Source: Aeromicrobium piscarium (GTDB lineage: Bacteria > Actinomycetota > Actinomycetes > Propionibacteriales > Nocardioidaceae). From it: a DNA stretch of 64,000 nt. The stretch covers positions 26,009 through 90,008 of the forward strand of contig NZ_VLNT01000012.1 in assembly GCF_007421815.1 (NCBI RefSeq), given 5' to 3'. Of the stretch, positions 36,520 to 45,117 are shown piece after piece. The notes under the pieces were generated by a model. The model was given only the letters and a program-made list of their open reading frames with translations, was not told the DNA's origin and made no database searches. The translations under genes and the position numbers were made by a program. How positions within the stretch are numbered: position 1 is the first letter of the stretch; each line of letters begins with the position of its first letter.

Positions 36520-36536
36520 TGACACCATTACTGTCA
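36520..36536. promoter_or_regulatory. palindrome in the fadA-MerR divergent region
   Basis: TGACACCATTACTGTCA: arms TGACA/TGTCA with a 7-nt spacer, near the middle of the 123-bp gap between fadA (minus) and the MerR gene (plus). The size and place fit a MerR-family operator serving both promoters. Confidence 0.5.
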
Positions 36537-36575
36537 GAGTGGTAGCGCCGGGGTGAGCGAAGTGGAGACAGTCCT

Positions 36576-37289
36576 ATGACCGATGGTGATCCGAGCGAGA
36601 ATCTGAGCGTGGAGCAGCTGGCGTCCCGCGTGGGGATGACGGTGCGCACGGTGCGCTTCTACGCCGGACGCGGGCTCATCCCCTCGCCGCGCCGCGAGGG
36701 GCGGCACGTCTTCTACGGTCCGGACCATCTGGCGCGGCTGGAGCTGGTGCGCGAGTTGCAGGCCCACGGGTTCACCCTCGCGGCGATCGAGGGCTATCTG
36801 GAGAAGATCCCCGCGGACGCGTCGCCCGCGCAGGTGGCCCTGCACCGCACACTGCTCGCGCCGTGGAATCCCGAGCTGCCCGAGACGCTCACCCGCGAGC
36901 AGCTGGTCAAGCGCGCCGGGCACGAGCTCACCGACGACGATCTGGAGCTCTTCGCGGCTCTCGGCGTCATCGAGCCGACCCCCGTCGAGGATGTCTTCAG
37001 CGTGGCCACGGCACACCTGGGCGTCGGCGTCGGGCTGCTGGAGATCGGTATGCCGCTGGAGGCCGCCCACGAGGCGCGACGAATCTTCACCGATCACGGC
37101 ACGCAGGTCGCCGAGGAGTTGACCGGGCTGTTCAAGCGCGCGGTCTGGCCGCACATCAAGCAGTCGGGGCAGACCGCGGAGGCCACCGCGGTCATCGAGC
37201 GCTTCAAGCCGTTGACGATCGCCGCCCTCGTGACGGCCTACGAGCAGGCCGTCGACGAGATGAAGCGCGAGGCCGTCCGCCGCCGCTGA
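36576..37289 (+). CDS. MerR family transcriptional regulator
   Basis: A 237-residue regulator. The MerR helix-turn-helix is N-terminal: LSVEQLASRVGMTVRTVRFY, ARGLIPSPRREGRHVFYGPD (wing) and LARLELVRELQAHGFTLAAI. The longer effector part (about 150 residues, PWNPELPETLTREQLVKRAG, then helical) is unlike metal-binding MerR proteins and has no Cys, so it probably senses an organic ligand such as an acyl-CoA. Divergent from fadA-fadB, which it likely controls (inference). Confidence 0.88.
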   Translation: MTDGDPSENLSVEQLASRVGMTVRTVRFYAGRGLIPSPRREGRHVFYGPDHLARLELVRELQAHGFTLAAIEGYLEKIPADASPAQVALHRTLLAPWNPELPETLTREQLVKRAGHELTDDDLELFAALGVIEPTPVEDVFSVATAHLGVGVGLLEIGMPLEAAHEARRIFTDHGTQVAEELTGLFKRAVWPHIKQSGQTAEATAVIERFKPLTIAALVTAYEQAVDEMKREAVRRR

Positions 37290-37410
37290 GCGGTGACGTA
37301 CGAACCCCTCACCACCCCAGGCGGTGGGCTACGCACCCCTCGACGGCATTGAGAGGTGCGTAACCTACCGCCTCACGCCGCGAGAGGTGCGTAACCCACC
37401 GCCCTCGCTA
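37290..37410. repeat. modular repeats between convergent genes
   Basis: GCGGTGACGTACGAACCCCTC, GGCGGTGGGCTACGCACCCC, then inverted GAGAGGTGCGTAACCTACCGCC and GAGAGGTGCGTAACCCACCGCC. Opposed orientation forms hairpins between the MerR gene and the IMPase-like gene; the array starts directly after the MerR stop. Confidence 0.83.
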
Positions 37411-37427
37411 CCCCTCAGGCGACGAGA

Positions 37428-38240
37428 TCAGGCCGGGTGGGTCCAGTCGATGTGGGAGCAGTCGAGGCCGGGGGCGGTGACGAGCACGCGGGCCACGCCC
37501 ATCGGATTCCCGACAGGGTCGGCGAGGACCTGGCCGGCGGCGTCCCACGCGACGATCGTGCACCCGGATGCCGCGGCGAGCTGGAGTCCCGCCGCGACAT
37601 CCCAGGGATGGAACTCGTACTCGTAGGTCGCCGCCGCCCAGCCTGCCGCCACATAGGCGAGGTGCAAGGTGCAGGCCCCGAGCCGGCGGACGGCCCGGAA
37701 GGAGTCCAGCACGGTGCGGCAGGAATCGAGGATCGAGTCGGGCAGACCCGATCGTTCGTAGGGGGCGTTCGTGAGGATCTCGACCTCGCGGGTCCCCCGG
37801 CTCTGCTCGGGCCAGCGGAACGGCATGCCGTCGACCAGCAGCTCGTCGCCCGCGGTGTGGAAGGTCGCCCCGAGCACCGGCTCGTGCACCGCGGCGGCCA
37901 CTGGCTCGGTGCCGCGCAGCGCGGCCACGGAGGTGGCGAAGATCGGCAGACCGGAGGCGAAATTGGAGGTGCCGTCGATCGGGTCGATGAGCCACGTGAG
38001 CTCACCCTCCCCGTACCAGCCGCCCTCCTCGCCGAGCACCCGCGAGGACGGCGCGCCGGAGAGGATGCGGTCGACCACGACGCGCTCGACCCGGGCATCG
38101 GCCTCGGTGACGATGTCGAAGTGGCCGTCCTTCTCGGTGACGCTCGCCGCGGTGCGCGGACGGTCACGGAAGGCTTCGGCTGCCAGCTGCCCGCCGGTCA
38201 CGGCCACCTCGCGGGCGAGCTCCTGCAACGAGCTCGTCAT
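37428..38240 (-). CDS. inositol monophosphatase family protein
   Basis: A 270-residue Mg-dependent phosphatase of the IMPase/CysQ/FBPase fold. Metal site: VTEADARVERVV, EEGG and LIDPIDGTSNFASGLP (DPxDGT); the C-terminal Asp is in HPWDVAAGLQL. It hydrolyses a small phosphate ester (inositol phosphate, histidinol phosphate, 3'-phosphoadenosine and others). Its ATG overlaps the ATPase stop (ATGA), so it is the last gene of the transporter operon and may process the imported compound. It ends with a terminal segment LDCSHIDWTHPA. Confidence 0.91.
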   Translation of the reverse strand: MTSSLQELAREVAVTGGQLAAEAFRDRPRTAASVTEKDGHFDIVTEADARVERVVVDRILSGAPSSRVLGEEGGWYGEGELTWLIDPIDGTSNFASGLPIFATSVAALRGTEPVAAAVHEPVLGATFHTAGDELLVDGMPFRWPEQSRGTREVEILTNAPYERSGLPDSILDSCRTVLDSFRAVRRLGACTLHLAYVAAGWAAATYEYEFHPWDVAAGLQLAAASGCTIVAWDAAGQVLADPVGNPMGVARVLVTAPGLDCSHIDWTHPA

Positions 38241-39328
38241 GCGTCCGCCGGGACGATCCACAGCGGCGTGTTCGTCAGGTCGATGGACAGCCGGTCACCG
38301 ATGTTCAGCGTGCCGCGATGGGCGTACTCGTGGTCGATGATCGTGCAGGCGGCGCCGGCGATCCGCAGGTGGTACTCGATGTACGAGCCCTGGAAGACCA
38401 CCTGCTCGACCGTCAGCGCGCCCTCCGGGTCGGTCCGGAAGGCGACGTTCTCGGGCCGCAGCACGCAGGAGACGCTCTCGCCGGCGGCGACCTGGGGTAG
38501 GTCATCGGAGGTCATCCGTGCTCGCTGCCCGTCGACATCGACGACGATGCCGGCGGCGGTGCTCGCGACGACGGTGCCCGGCACGATATTCGCCTTGCCG
38601 AGGAAACGCGCCACGAAGGAACTGGCCGGACTGCGGTACACCTCGCGGGCACTGCCGCGCTGCTGGATCACGCCGTCCTTGAGCACGACGATCTCGTCGG
38701 CGATCGCGAGCGCCTCGCTCTGATCGTGGGTCACATAGAGGCTGGTGATGCCGAGACGCTGCTGGATCGCGCGCAGGTCCACCCGCATCTGCTCGCGCAG
38801 CTGGGCGTCGAGATTGGAGAGCGGCTCGTCGAAGAGCAGCACTCGCGGTTCGGTGACCACCGCGCGAGCGAGCGCGACGCGCTGCTGCTGGCCGCCGGAC
38901 AGCTGATTCGGGGCCCGCTTGGCGTAGTGCCCGATCTGCATGAGCTCCATGACCTCGTCGACCCGGCGCCCGGCGTCGGCCTTCGCGACTCCCGCGACCG
39001 AGAGCCCGTAGGCGACGTTCTCACGCACGCTCATATGCGGGAAGAGCGCATAGGACTGGAACACCATGCCGATGCCGCGACTGTTGACCGGCCGGCGCGT
39101 GACATCGGTGTCGTCCAGGCGGATCGATCCGCTGGTGGGCGTCTCGAAGCCGGCGAGCATTCGCAGGATCGTGGTCTTGCCGCAGCCGGAGGGACCGAGC
39201 AGGGTGACCAGCTTGCCCTCCTCGATGGTGAGGTTCAGGTCGCTGACCGCCGCGACCACCTCGCCCTTGTCGTGCGACGGGAACAACTTCGACACGCCGT
39301 CGAAGGTGACTGTTGCCACCGGGATCAC
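38237..39328 (-). CDS. ABC importer ATPase (PotA/FbpC type)
   Basis: A 363-residue ATPase of the iron/polyamine/phosphonate importer group: Walker A GPSGCGKTT, VFQSYALFPHMSVRENVAYG, LSGGQQQRVALARA, LFDEPLSNLDAQLR, and a TOBE domain at the C-terminus (about 270-363). The GTG start overlaps the permease stop (GTGA). The open frame extends far upstream but that is permease sequence in another frame. Drives uptake for the binding protein encoded at 41037-42068. Confidence 0.92.
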   Translation of the reverse strand: MIPVATVTFDGVSKLFPSHDKGEVVAAVSDLNLTIEEGKLVTLLGPSGCGKTTILRMLAGFETPTSGSIRLDDTDVTRRPVNSRGIGMVFQSYALFPHMSVRENVAYGLSVAGVAKADAGRRVDEVMELMQIGHYAKRAPNQLSGGQQQRVALARAVVTEPRVLLFDEPLSNLDAQLREQMRVDLRAIQQRLGITSLYVTHDQSEALAIADEIVVLKDGVIQQRGSAREVYRSPASSFVARFLGKANIVPGTVVASTAAGIVVDVDGQRARMTSDDLPQVAAGESVSCVLRPENVAFRTDPEGALTVEQVVFQGSYIEYHLRIAGAACTIIDHEYAHRGTLNIGDRLSIDLTNTPLWIVPADA

Positions 39329-41025
39329 TGGTCCCTTCTTCTGGTGAGGAGCGCGAGCGCACCCTGCATGAGGGCGAGCGCGGCGAGGACGATGACGATG
39401 AGCAGGACGCAGTACGCCGCCGCGACCGAGAGCCGCGAGGACTCCACCTGGCCGAGGATCGTCACGGTGACGAGATTCCAGTTGGCCGAGATGAGGAAGA
39501 TGACCGCGCTCAGGGTGGTCAACGACCGGGTGAAGGCGTAGGCCGCCGAGGTGAAGATCGCCGGCCGCAGCAGGGGGAGCACGATGCTGCGGAAGGTGCG
39601 GATATTCGAGGCCCCCATGACCGCGGAGGCCTCCTCGATCGCGGGGTCGATCTGCTTGAGCTGGTTGTTGCCACCCTCGATCGCGACCTGGAGGTTCTTG
39701 AGCACCATCGCGCCGACGATGATCGCGGCGGTCCCGGTCAGCACGAGCGGGCCGGAGTTGAAGCTCAGGATGTAGCCGATGCCGATGATCGTGCCGGGGG
39801 CGGCGAAGGACAACAGCGTGCTCCACTTGAGGATCGCCGAGCCCGGGAAGGAGCGGCGGGTCAGCACATAGGAGATGAGCAGACCGCAGATGACCACGAG
39901 CGGGGTCGCGACCGCGGCCAGCGTGACCGAGTTCTGCAGGGTGCTCAGGCCCCGATCGAAGATGTAACGGTAGTGATCGAGGGTGAACAAGGAGTCCACG
40001 CCGACGATCTTCATGAAGGAGACGGCCACGACGGTGCCGTAGAAGAGCAGGATGACGCCGGAGATCGCCGAGCAGACGATGGTCAGCGGCACCGTGACCT
40101 TGGCGGCCGTGAGGCGGATCTCGGTGCGGCCGGGCTTGCCGGTCACGGTCACATAGGAGCGCCGCCCCACCCAGTAGCGCTGGATCATGAAGGCCAACAC
40201 GGAGGGCAGGAGCAGCAGCACTGCGAGGATCGCCCCGGACTGCATGTCGTACACGGCGGTGATCTGCGTGTACGCCTCGACCGCGAGGGTCGAGTAGTCG
40301 CCGCCGATGAGCATCGGATTGCCGAAGTCCTCGAGGGACTTGACGAAGACCAGCATAAAGGAGGACAGCAGCGCGGGGGCCGCGAGCGGGAGCAGCACTC
40401 GGCGGAAGGTCTGCCACTGGCTCGCGCCCATCGACGAGGAGGCGTCCTCCAGCGAGGAGTCCATCGACTGCAACATGTCGCGCACGTTGAGATAGGCCAG
40501 CGGGCTGAACGCGAGGGTCTGGATGATGACCAGCGAACGCAGCCCGTAGACATTGGCATTGCTGAGGCCGAGCAGGTCCGAGGAGATCACGCCCGAGCGG
40601 CCGAACAGCAGGATAATCGCCAGCGACAGCACGAAGGGCGGCGAGACGATCGGCAGCAGCGCGACGAGGTGAAAGAAGCGCTTGCCCTTCATCCCGGTGC
40701 GCGTGACGCCGTAGGCCATGACGAAGCCGACGGCGGTCGCCGCCGTCGCGGACAGCACCGCGAGCAGCAGGGAGTTGCGCAGCGCCCGCCACACATGCGA
40801 GGCAAGCAGGTTGTCGCCGAGCCGGCTGAGGTCGAAGCCGTCCGGGCCGATGACGGCGGACTTCAGCACCGCGCCGATCGGCAGCAGGATGAAGATGGCG
40901 ACCGAGAGGGTGAGGACGAGGAAGATCCCCCACAACCAGGGATCGGTCCGGATCGCCCTCCAGCGCTGGGCGCGCTCGTCGCGTCGGGCGAGCGCGCCCA
41001 GCTCAGTGGAGTCGATGGTCTGCAT
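39325..41025 (-). CDS. ABC importer permease, fused two-domain (AfuB/FbpB type)
   Basis: A 566-residue permease with two BPD_transp domains in one chain (about 60-290 and 350-555), about 12 spans. Each half has the cytosolic EAA-like loop (EDASSSMGASQWQTFRRVLL and EEASAVMGASNIRTFRSIVL) that docks on the ATPase. This fused type serves Fe3+, thiamine, 2-aminoethylphosphonate or sugar-phosphate uptake. Coupled to the ATPase gene by GTGA; follows the binding protein by 11 nt. Confidence 0.93.
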   Translation of the reverse strand: MQTIDSTELGALARRDERAQRWRAIRTDPWLWGIFLVLTLSVAIFILLPIGAVLKSAVIGPDGFDLSRLGDNLLASHVWRALRNSLLLAVLSATAATAVGFVMAYGVTRTGMKGKRFFHLVALLPIVSPPFVLSLAIILLFGRSGVISSDLLGLSNANVYGLRSLVIIQTLAFSPLAYLNVRDMLQSMDSSLEDASSSMGASQWQTFRRVLLPLAAPALLSSFMLVFVKSLEDFGNPMLIGGDYSTLAVEAYTQITAVYDMQSGAILAVLLLLPSVLAFMIQRYWVGRRSYVTVTGKPGRTEIRLTAAKVTVPLTIVCSAISGVILLFYGTVVAVSFMKIVGVDSLFTLDHYRYIFDRGLSTLQNSVTLAAVATPLVVICGLLISYVLTRRSFPGSAILKWSTLLSFAAPGTIIGIGYILSFNSGPLVLTGTAAIIVGAMVLKNLQVAIEGGNNQLKQIDPAIEEASAVMGASNIRTFRSIVLPLLRPAIFTSAAYAFTRSLTTLSAVIFLISANWNLVTVTILGQVESSRLSVAAAYCVLLIVIVLAALALMQGALALLTRRRDQ

Positions 41026-41036
41026 GACGGGTCAGG

Positions 41037-42068
41037 TCACTCCGCCTCGGAGCCGTGACGGATCTCGGCGTCGAAGCGCTCGATCAGCTCGCCGCGGTGC
41101 TGGCCGGCCCAGAAGGTGTCGTAGTCCATCAAGGTGACCTCGGAGGTGTCGACCTCGGCCTCGGGGTTGGTGATGCCGGGGATCACGGGCTGCCAGAAGG
41201 TCGTCATCATCGACTCCTGCCCGCCCTCGGTGAGCACCCAGTCGAGGAAGGCCTCGGCGCCCTCGATCTGGTCCTCGGGAGCGTCCGCGATGACCGCGGC
41301 GGCGTTGATGCCGAAGCCGGTGCCCTCCTCGGGGAAGGAGGCGGTGATGTCGTATCCCTCGACCATGCCGAGCTCGACGTCCATCAGATAGGTGGCCGAG
41401 ACGGCCGCCTCACCGAGACCGACCATGCGGGTCGGGGCGCCTCCGGAACGGGTGTACTGTGCGACATTGGCGTCGATGCGCTTCATCAGGTCGAAGGCCT
41501 CGTCCTCGCCGTAGAGCTGCACGAGGGTGGAGACGACCGCGGCGCCGGTGCCCGAGGAGGCCGGGTGGGCGAGCACGACCGAGTTCGCGAAGGCGGGGTC
41601 GGCGAGGTCCTCCCAGCTGGTGGGCGCCTCGACGCCGAGGTCGTCGAGGAGGGCCTGGTTGGAGGCGAAGGCGACGGGTGCGGTCGAGGTGGGGGTCCAC
41701 AGGTCGTCCGGGTCGCGGTAGATCTCATCGACCTGATCGATGCCCTCGGCCGCGTAGGGGGCGAGGAGGCCTTCCTCGGCGGCCTGCACATAGGTCTCGG
41801 CTGAGCCGCCGATCCAGAGCGCGGCCTGGGGGTTGTCGGCCTCGGCCTTGATGCGGGCGAGGTTCTCGCCGACCGACATGCGCACATAGGCGACGTCGAT
41901 CCCGGTCTCGGCGGTGAAGTCGTCGACGAGGGTCTGGCAGTCGTCCTCCGACATCGAGCAGTAGGCGGTGACCGATCCGGCCCCGTCGCCACTGTCCGAG
42001 CCGCATCCCGCCAGGAGCGCGATGGCGGTCGCCCCCACCGCCGCCATCTGCAGTGTCCGTACACGCAT
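41037..42068 (-). CDS. extracellular substrate-binding lipoprotein (AfuA/FbpA-like)
   Basis: A 343-residue lipoprotein: signal and lipobox LLAGC with Cys22, then a periplasmic-binding-protein fold (VTAYCSMSEDDCQTLVDDFT, VAYVRMSVGENLARIKAEA). The N-terminal lobe pattern matches the iron/2-aminoethylphosphonate/spermidine family SBP type II. No Tyr-pair iron site is evident, so iron is unlikely; an organophosphate is a fair guess given the IMPase. First gene of the 41-37 kb operon. Start chosen at the lipoprotein signal; the frame is open 37 codons further 5'. Confidence 0.9.
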   Translation of the reverse strand: MRVRTLQMAAVGATAIALLAGCGSDSGDGAGSVTAYCSMSEDDCQTLVDDFTAETGIDVAYVRMSVGENLARIKAEADNPQAALWIGGSAETYVQAAEEGLLAPYAAEGIDQVDEIYRDPDDLWTPTSTAPVAFASNQALLDDLGVEAPTSWEDLADPAFANSVVLAHPASSGTGAAVVSTLVQLYGEDEAFDLMKRIDANVAQYTRSGGAPTRMVGLGEAAVSATYLMDVELGMVEGYDITASFPEEGTGFGINAAAVIADAPEDQIEGAEAFLDWVLTEGGQESMMTTFWQPVIPGITNPEAEVDTSEVTLMDYDTFWAGQHRGELIERFDAEIRHGSEAE

Positions 42069-42165
42069 GAGTTGAGGTCCTTTCCTGCTCACCTCGTGGG
42101 CCCGCCGTGAGCCGACGGTGAACTTAGCATGACAAGTTAGGCACTCCAGGCCGGGCCTGTCAATA

Positions 42166-42181
42166 ACTAGTACGTACAACT
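42166..42181. promoter_or_regulatory. GntR-type operator candidate
   Basis: ACTAGTACGTACAACT, an imperfect palindrome centred on GTACGTAC. It covers the probable -35 of the GntR gene (whose -10 TAGGGT is at 42199-42204) and lies in the region divergent to the binding-protein gene. Autorepression plus transporter control is likely. Confidence 0.5.
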
Positions 42182-42210
42182 TTGCGGTGGCCGTGGGCTA
42201 GGGTGTGCGC

Positions 42211-42990
42211 GTGGAGAACTCACGTCGGGCGACCCGTGCCTGGGTCGAATCGGGCAAGCGGTTCACCCTCGAGGGCCAGCCCGGGGCCACGAAGCACGAA
42301 CAGCTGCGACACGCGCTGATCCAACAGATCGGACTGCTGCGCCTCTCCCCCGGCGACGCCCTTCCCAGTGAGAACGGGCTCTGCGAGCTCTATGGCGTCT
42401 CACGGGCGGTGGTCCGCCAGACCCTGGAGGAGCTGGAGAATGCCGGCATCGTCTACCGGGTCCGCGGAAAGGGCTCCTTCATCGCCTCCCGCGAGCCCAG
42501 CGACGCCGACCCGTATACGCTGCGTGGACTTTATGCGGGGGTCCGCGATTCCGCCGCGAAGATCACCTCCGATGTGCTGTCGCAGAAATACGTGCGGGCC
42601 GATGGCAACATCGCCGCCTCGCTACGGCAGACACCCGGCGATCACGTGTTCTATCTCGAACGCGTCCGTCGCGTCGACGGCGAGCCCTGGTCGTGGATTC
42701 ATTCCTATCTTCCCGCGGAGTACGGAGCGTTCTTCGAAGGCCGCGACATGAGCCATGAGTCGCTTCATTCGGTGCTCAATGAGAATGGCGTCGTCGTCCT
42801 CGGCGCGCGGCGCTCGGTCGAGGTCATGCCTGCCGATGACGAGCAGATCCGCATCCTGGATCTCGGTGATTTTCCAGTCGTCATGATGCTGACCTCGCTG
42901 AGTTTCGATCCCTATCGACAGCCGGTCGAGGCATTCACCGCCTATCACCGCGGCAATCGCAGTCGCCTCGAGTTCACGATCGGCGAGTAA
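42211..42990 (+). CDS. GntR family regulator (HutC/UTRA)
   Basis: A regulator of about 259 residues. Winged helix at about 30-95 (LPSENGLCELYGVSRAVVRQ, TLEELENAGIVYRVRGKGSF) and a C-terminal UTRA effector domain (VFYLERVRRVDGEPWSWIHS, then PVVMMLTSLSFDPYRQPVEA). HutC-type regulators bind small ligands such as sugar phosphates or phosphonates. The GTG at 42211 is 6 nt after TAGGGT, so the transcript is probably leaderless. It is divergent from the importer/IMPase operon, its probable target. Confidence 0.9.
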   Translation: MENSRRATRAWVESGKRFTLEGQPGATKHEQLRHALIQQIGLLRLSPGDALPSENGLCELYGVSRAVVRQTLEELENAGIVYRVRGKGSFIASREPSDADPYTLRGLYAGVRDSAAKITSDVLSQKYVRADGNIAASLRQTPGDHVFYLERVRRVDGEPWSWIHSYLPAEYGAFFEGRDMSHESLHSVLNENGVVVLGARRSVEVMPADDEQIRILDLGDFPVVMMLTSLSFDPYRQPVEAFTAYHRGNRSRLEFTIGE

Positions 42991-43007
42991 GAAGACACTG
43001 GCAAAGA

Positions 43008-43036
43008 TTGCGTGCATTTATGCCGCGCCGTACAGT
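43008..43036 (+). promoter_or_regulatory. leaderless promoter of lsr2
   Basis: TTGCGT (43008-43013), 17-nt spacer, TACAGT (43031-43036), then 6 nt to the GTG at 43043. Spacing from -10 to the start codon implies transcription begins at the start codon. Confidence 0.65.
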
Positions 43037-43042
43037 GGCGGC

Positions 43043-43384
43043 GTGGCCAAGAAGACAATCGAGAAATTCTATTCCGATATCAGCGGTGAAGAGATCGACA
43101 GCAGCACGCCGACGGTGACCTTCGGTTTCGACGGGACATCCTATGAGATCGACGTGACCGAACAGGAAAAGACCGAGATCGAAAAGACTCTCGCTCCGTA
43201 TATTCGTGCGGGACGCAAGGCTACCGGCGCCGGCGCCCGTCGCCGCGGCCGCCGTTCCGGTGGCTCGTCCTCGGACTCACCGGCCAAGCAGGTGCGCGAG
43301 TGGGCCAAGGAGCAGGGCATCGACGTCCCGGCCCGCGGGCGGGTCCCCTCCGATGTGCTCGAGAAGTACAACGCCGCACACTGA
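43043..43384 (+). CDS. lsr2: Lsr2 nucleoid-associated protein
   Basis: A 113-residue H-NS-like DNA-bridging protein. N-terminal dimer domain (TVTFGFDGTSYEIDVTEQE, KTEIEKTLAPYI), linker with Arg/Gly/Ser (GARRRGRRSGG), and the C-terminal AT-hook-like DNA-binding domain (VREWAKEQGIDVPARGRVPS; the RGR tip enters the minor groove). Silences AT-rich, horizontally acquired DNA in actinobacteria. GTG start from a leaderless promoter; terminated by a strong hairpin at 43396. Confidence 0.96.
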   Translation: MAKKTIEKFYSDISGEEIDSSTPTVTFGFDGTSYEIDVTEQEKTEIEKTLAPYIRAGRKATGAGARRRGRRSGGSSSDSPAKQVREWAKEQGIDVPARGRVPSDVLEKYNAAH

Positions 43385-43395
43385 GCCTCCCCCGC

Positions 43396-43424
43396 GATGC
43401 CCCGGCCCGATGGGCCGGGGCATC
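43396..43424. terminator. bidirectional terminator between lsr2 and a convergent regulator
   Basis: Perfect 13-bp stem GATGCCCCGGCCC / GGGCCGGGGCATC with a 3-nt loop, 11 nt past the lsr2 stop and just before the stop of the convergent gene. Confidence 0.87.
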
Positions 43425-43430
43425 GTCATG

Positions 43431-43973
43431 TCAGGAGTCGGGCGTGTCCACCTCGGGGAGCAGGATCGTCGCGAGGCTGAGGCGGCGACGGCCGTCGCCG
43501 GGATCGGACAGGTATGGCGCGAGCAGCTCGGCGAGTCCGGCCTGGATGGTGGCGAGGTCCTCGGTGGTCACGTAGAGCGGACCGCGGCCGAAGCCCAGGT
43601 AGTCCCGCAGCTCGGCGTCGCCGCTGTCGAGGAAGCGGTCGAAGTCGCCGGCGAGATCGCCGAGGAAGGCGAGGAACGCCGCCCCCAGCTGCGCGTCGCT
43701 CATCCTCCGCAGTTCCACCTGGTCGACATGCGCCATCCGTTCCCCCAGCGCGAGGGTCCGCTCGACCGCGCCCCGCACCCGGCGCTCCTCGACGACGGCG
43801 ATGACCTCAGCCTCGATGAGCGCGGCAACGTGGCGGTAGAGGGTCGCCTGGGTGACATCGGGAAGGGCCGCCCGCAGCTGCGCGGTGGTCAACGTGCGTC
43901 CGCCCAGCTGCTGGACGATCCGCAGCCGCACCGGGTGCAGCACGACATCGGCGATCGGGCCGTCCTTGGCCAT
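43431..43973 (-). CDS. ArsR-like winged-helix regulator
   Basis: A 180-residue regulator with a winged helix in the first 70 residues (LHPVRLRIVQQLGGRTLTTA, QLRAALPDVTQATLYRHVAA), resembling ArsR/HTH_20 proteins. The rest is helical, a ligand or dimer domain (QVELRRMSDAQLGAAFLAFL). No metal-binding Cys pair is seen. The ATG at 43973 is chosen over the GTG 9 nt upstream because TAGGTG sits 6 nt before it. Divergent from the small protein/ABC exporter genes at 44.0-45.9 kb, which it probably regulates. Confidence 0.8.
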   Translation of the reverse strand: MAKDGPIADVVLHPVRLRIVQQLGGRTLTTAQLRAALPDVTQATLYRHVAALIEAEVIAVVEERRVRGAVERTLALGERMAHVDQVELRRMSDAQLGAAFLAFLGDLAGDFDRFLDSGDAELRDYLGFGRGPLYVTTEDLATIQAGLAELLAPYLSDPGDGRRRLSLATILLPEVDTPDS

Positions 43974-44044
43974 CGAGCCCACCTACCGTTCTCACTGTGA
44001 TAATGTTCGCAAGGTCACGTCCATGCTAATGATCCAGGAGTCCC

Positions 44045-44404
44045 ATGACGCACGTGGTTTTCGACCGGACCGGGCTCGCCGTGCAGTTCCCCGGCTGGGA
44101 GCGGTTCATGGCCGGCAGGGCGACCTTCGTCGCCACGCATGACGCGATCATCGGGGCACGCGCCGAGCCCGGATGGTCCTATGAGGTGCTGGGTTACCGG
44201 TCCGGCCTGGTCGTCTCGGGATACCGCAAGGTCGGCGTGTTCACCCATCCGTCCGGCGCCAAGCGCCTCGTCTCGATGAAGCGCGGCATGCCCCTGCTGC
44301 GCGTCGACGTCCGGCGCGAGCTCACCGGCTTCGACCAACTGCTGCTCAGCACCCCCGACGCCGATTCCATCGCGCGCCGCATCCAGGCGGTGACGACCCG
44401 GTGA
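44045..44404 (+). CDS. hypothetical protein, first gene of an exporter operon
   Basis: A 119-residue protein of unknown family, beta-rich and without membrane spans (THVVFDRTGLAVQFPGWERF, then SGLVVSGYRKVGVFTHPSGA). AGGAG lies 7 nt before the ATG. Its end overlaps the GTG of the following ABC ATPase (GTGA), so it is expressed together with the exporter. Confidence 0.75.
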   Translation: MTHVVFDRTGLAVQFPGWERFMAGRATFVATHDAIIGARAEPGWSYEVLGYRSGLVVSGYRKVGVFTHPSGAKRLVSMKRGMPLLRVDVRRELTGFDQLLLSTPDADSIARRIQAVTTR

Positions 44405-45117
44405 ACGCGCCTGCCATCGAGATCTCCGGACTGACGAAGCGCTTCGGCTCCTTCGAGGCGGTCCACGACGTCAGCTTCACCGCCGAGGCGGGGCGGATCA
44501 CCGGCTTCCTCGGACCGAACGGGGCAGGTAAGTCGACCACGCTGCGCATGCTGCTCGGTCTGGTCCGCCCGGATACCGGGACCGCGTACATCTCGGGCCG
44601 GCCCTACCGCGACCTGCCGTCGCCCGCACGCACCGTCGGCGCCGTCATCGACAGCGCGGCGGCGCACCCGAGCATGACCGCCCGCGACCACCTGCGGACG
44701 GCCTGTGCCCTGAGCGGATTGCCCGCCGCGCGCATCGACGATGTCCTCGCCGCCGTACGGGCGGAGGACTTCTCCGACCGCCGCATCGGGGCCTTCTCGA
44801 CCGGTATGCGCCAGCGGCTGTCACTCGCGACGGCACTGCTGGGCGAGCCGGAGATCCTCGTGCTCGACGAGCCCTCGAACGGCCTCGATCCCTTCGGCAT
44901 CGCCTGGTTGCGAGGCTTCCTTCGGGACTTCGTCGCGGGTGGCCGAACCGTCCTACTGTCCAGCCACGTGCTCAGCGAGGTGCAGCAGACCATCGACGAT
45001 GTCGTGGTGATCGACCGCGGCCGCATCCGCTGGCGCGGGTCGGTGAGCGATCTGCCGGACGATCAGGACCTCGAGCAGGCCTTCCTCTCGCTCCTCGACG
45101 AGGGAGCCCGACGATGA
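44401..45117 (+). CDS. ABC exporter ATPase (CcmA/DrrA type)
   Basis: A 238-residue ATPase: Walker A GPNGAGKSTT, signature FSTGMRQRLSLATAL, Walker B ILVLDEPSNGLDPFGIAWLR, H-loop LSSHVLSEVQQT. The STGM signature marks the DrrA/bacteriocin-export group. GTG start overlapping the upstream gene; its stop overlaps the permease start (ATGA). Confidence 0.92.
   Translation: MNAPAIEISGLTKRFGSFEAVHDVSFTAEAGRITGFLGPNGAGKSTTLRMLLGLVRPDTGTAYISGRPYRDLPSPARTVGAVIDSAAAHPSMTARDHLRTACALSGLPAARIDDVLAAVRAEDFSDRRIGAFSTGMRQRLSLATALLGEPEILVLDEPSNGLDPFGIAWLRGFLRDFVAGGRTVLLSSHVLSEVQQTIDDVVVIDRGRIRWRGSVSDLPDDQDLEQAFLSLLDEGARR

Noticed and set aside
39329..40933. Long 5' extension of the importer ATPase at 38237-39328
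   Set aside because: This stretch is the permease gene read in another frame; the overlapping GTGA start explains the ATPase.
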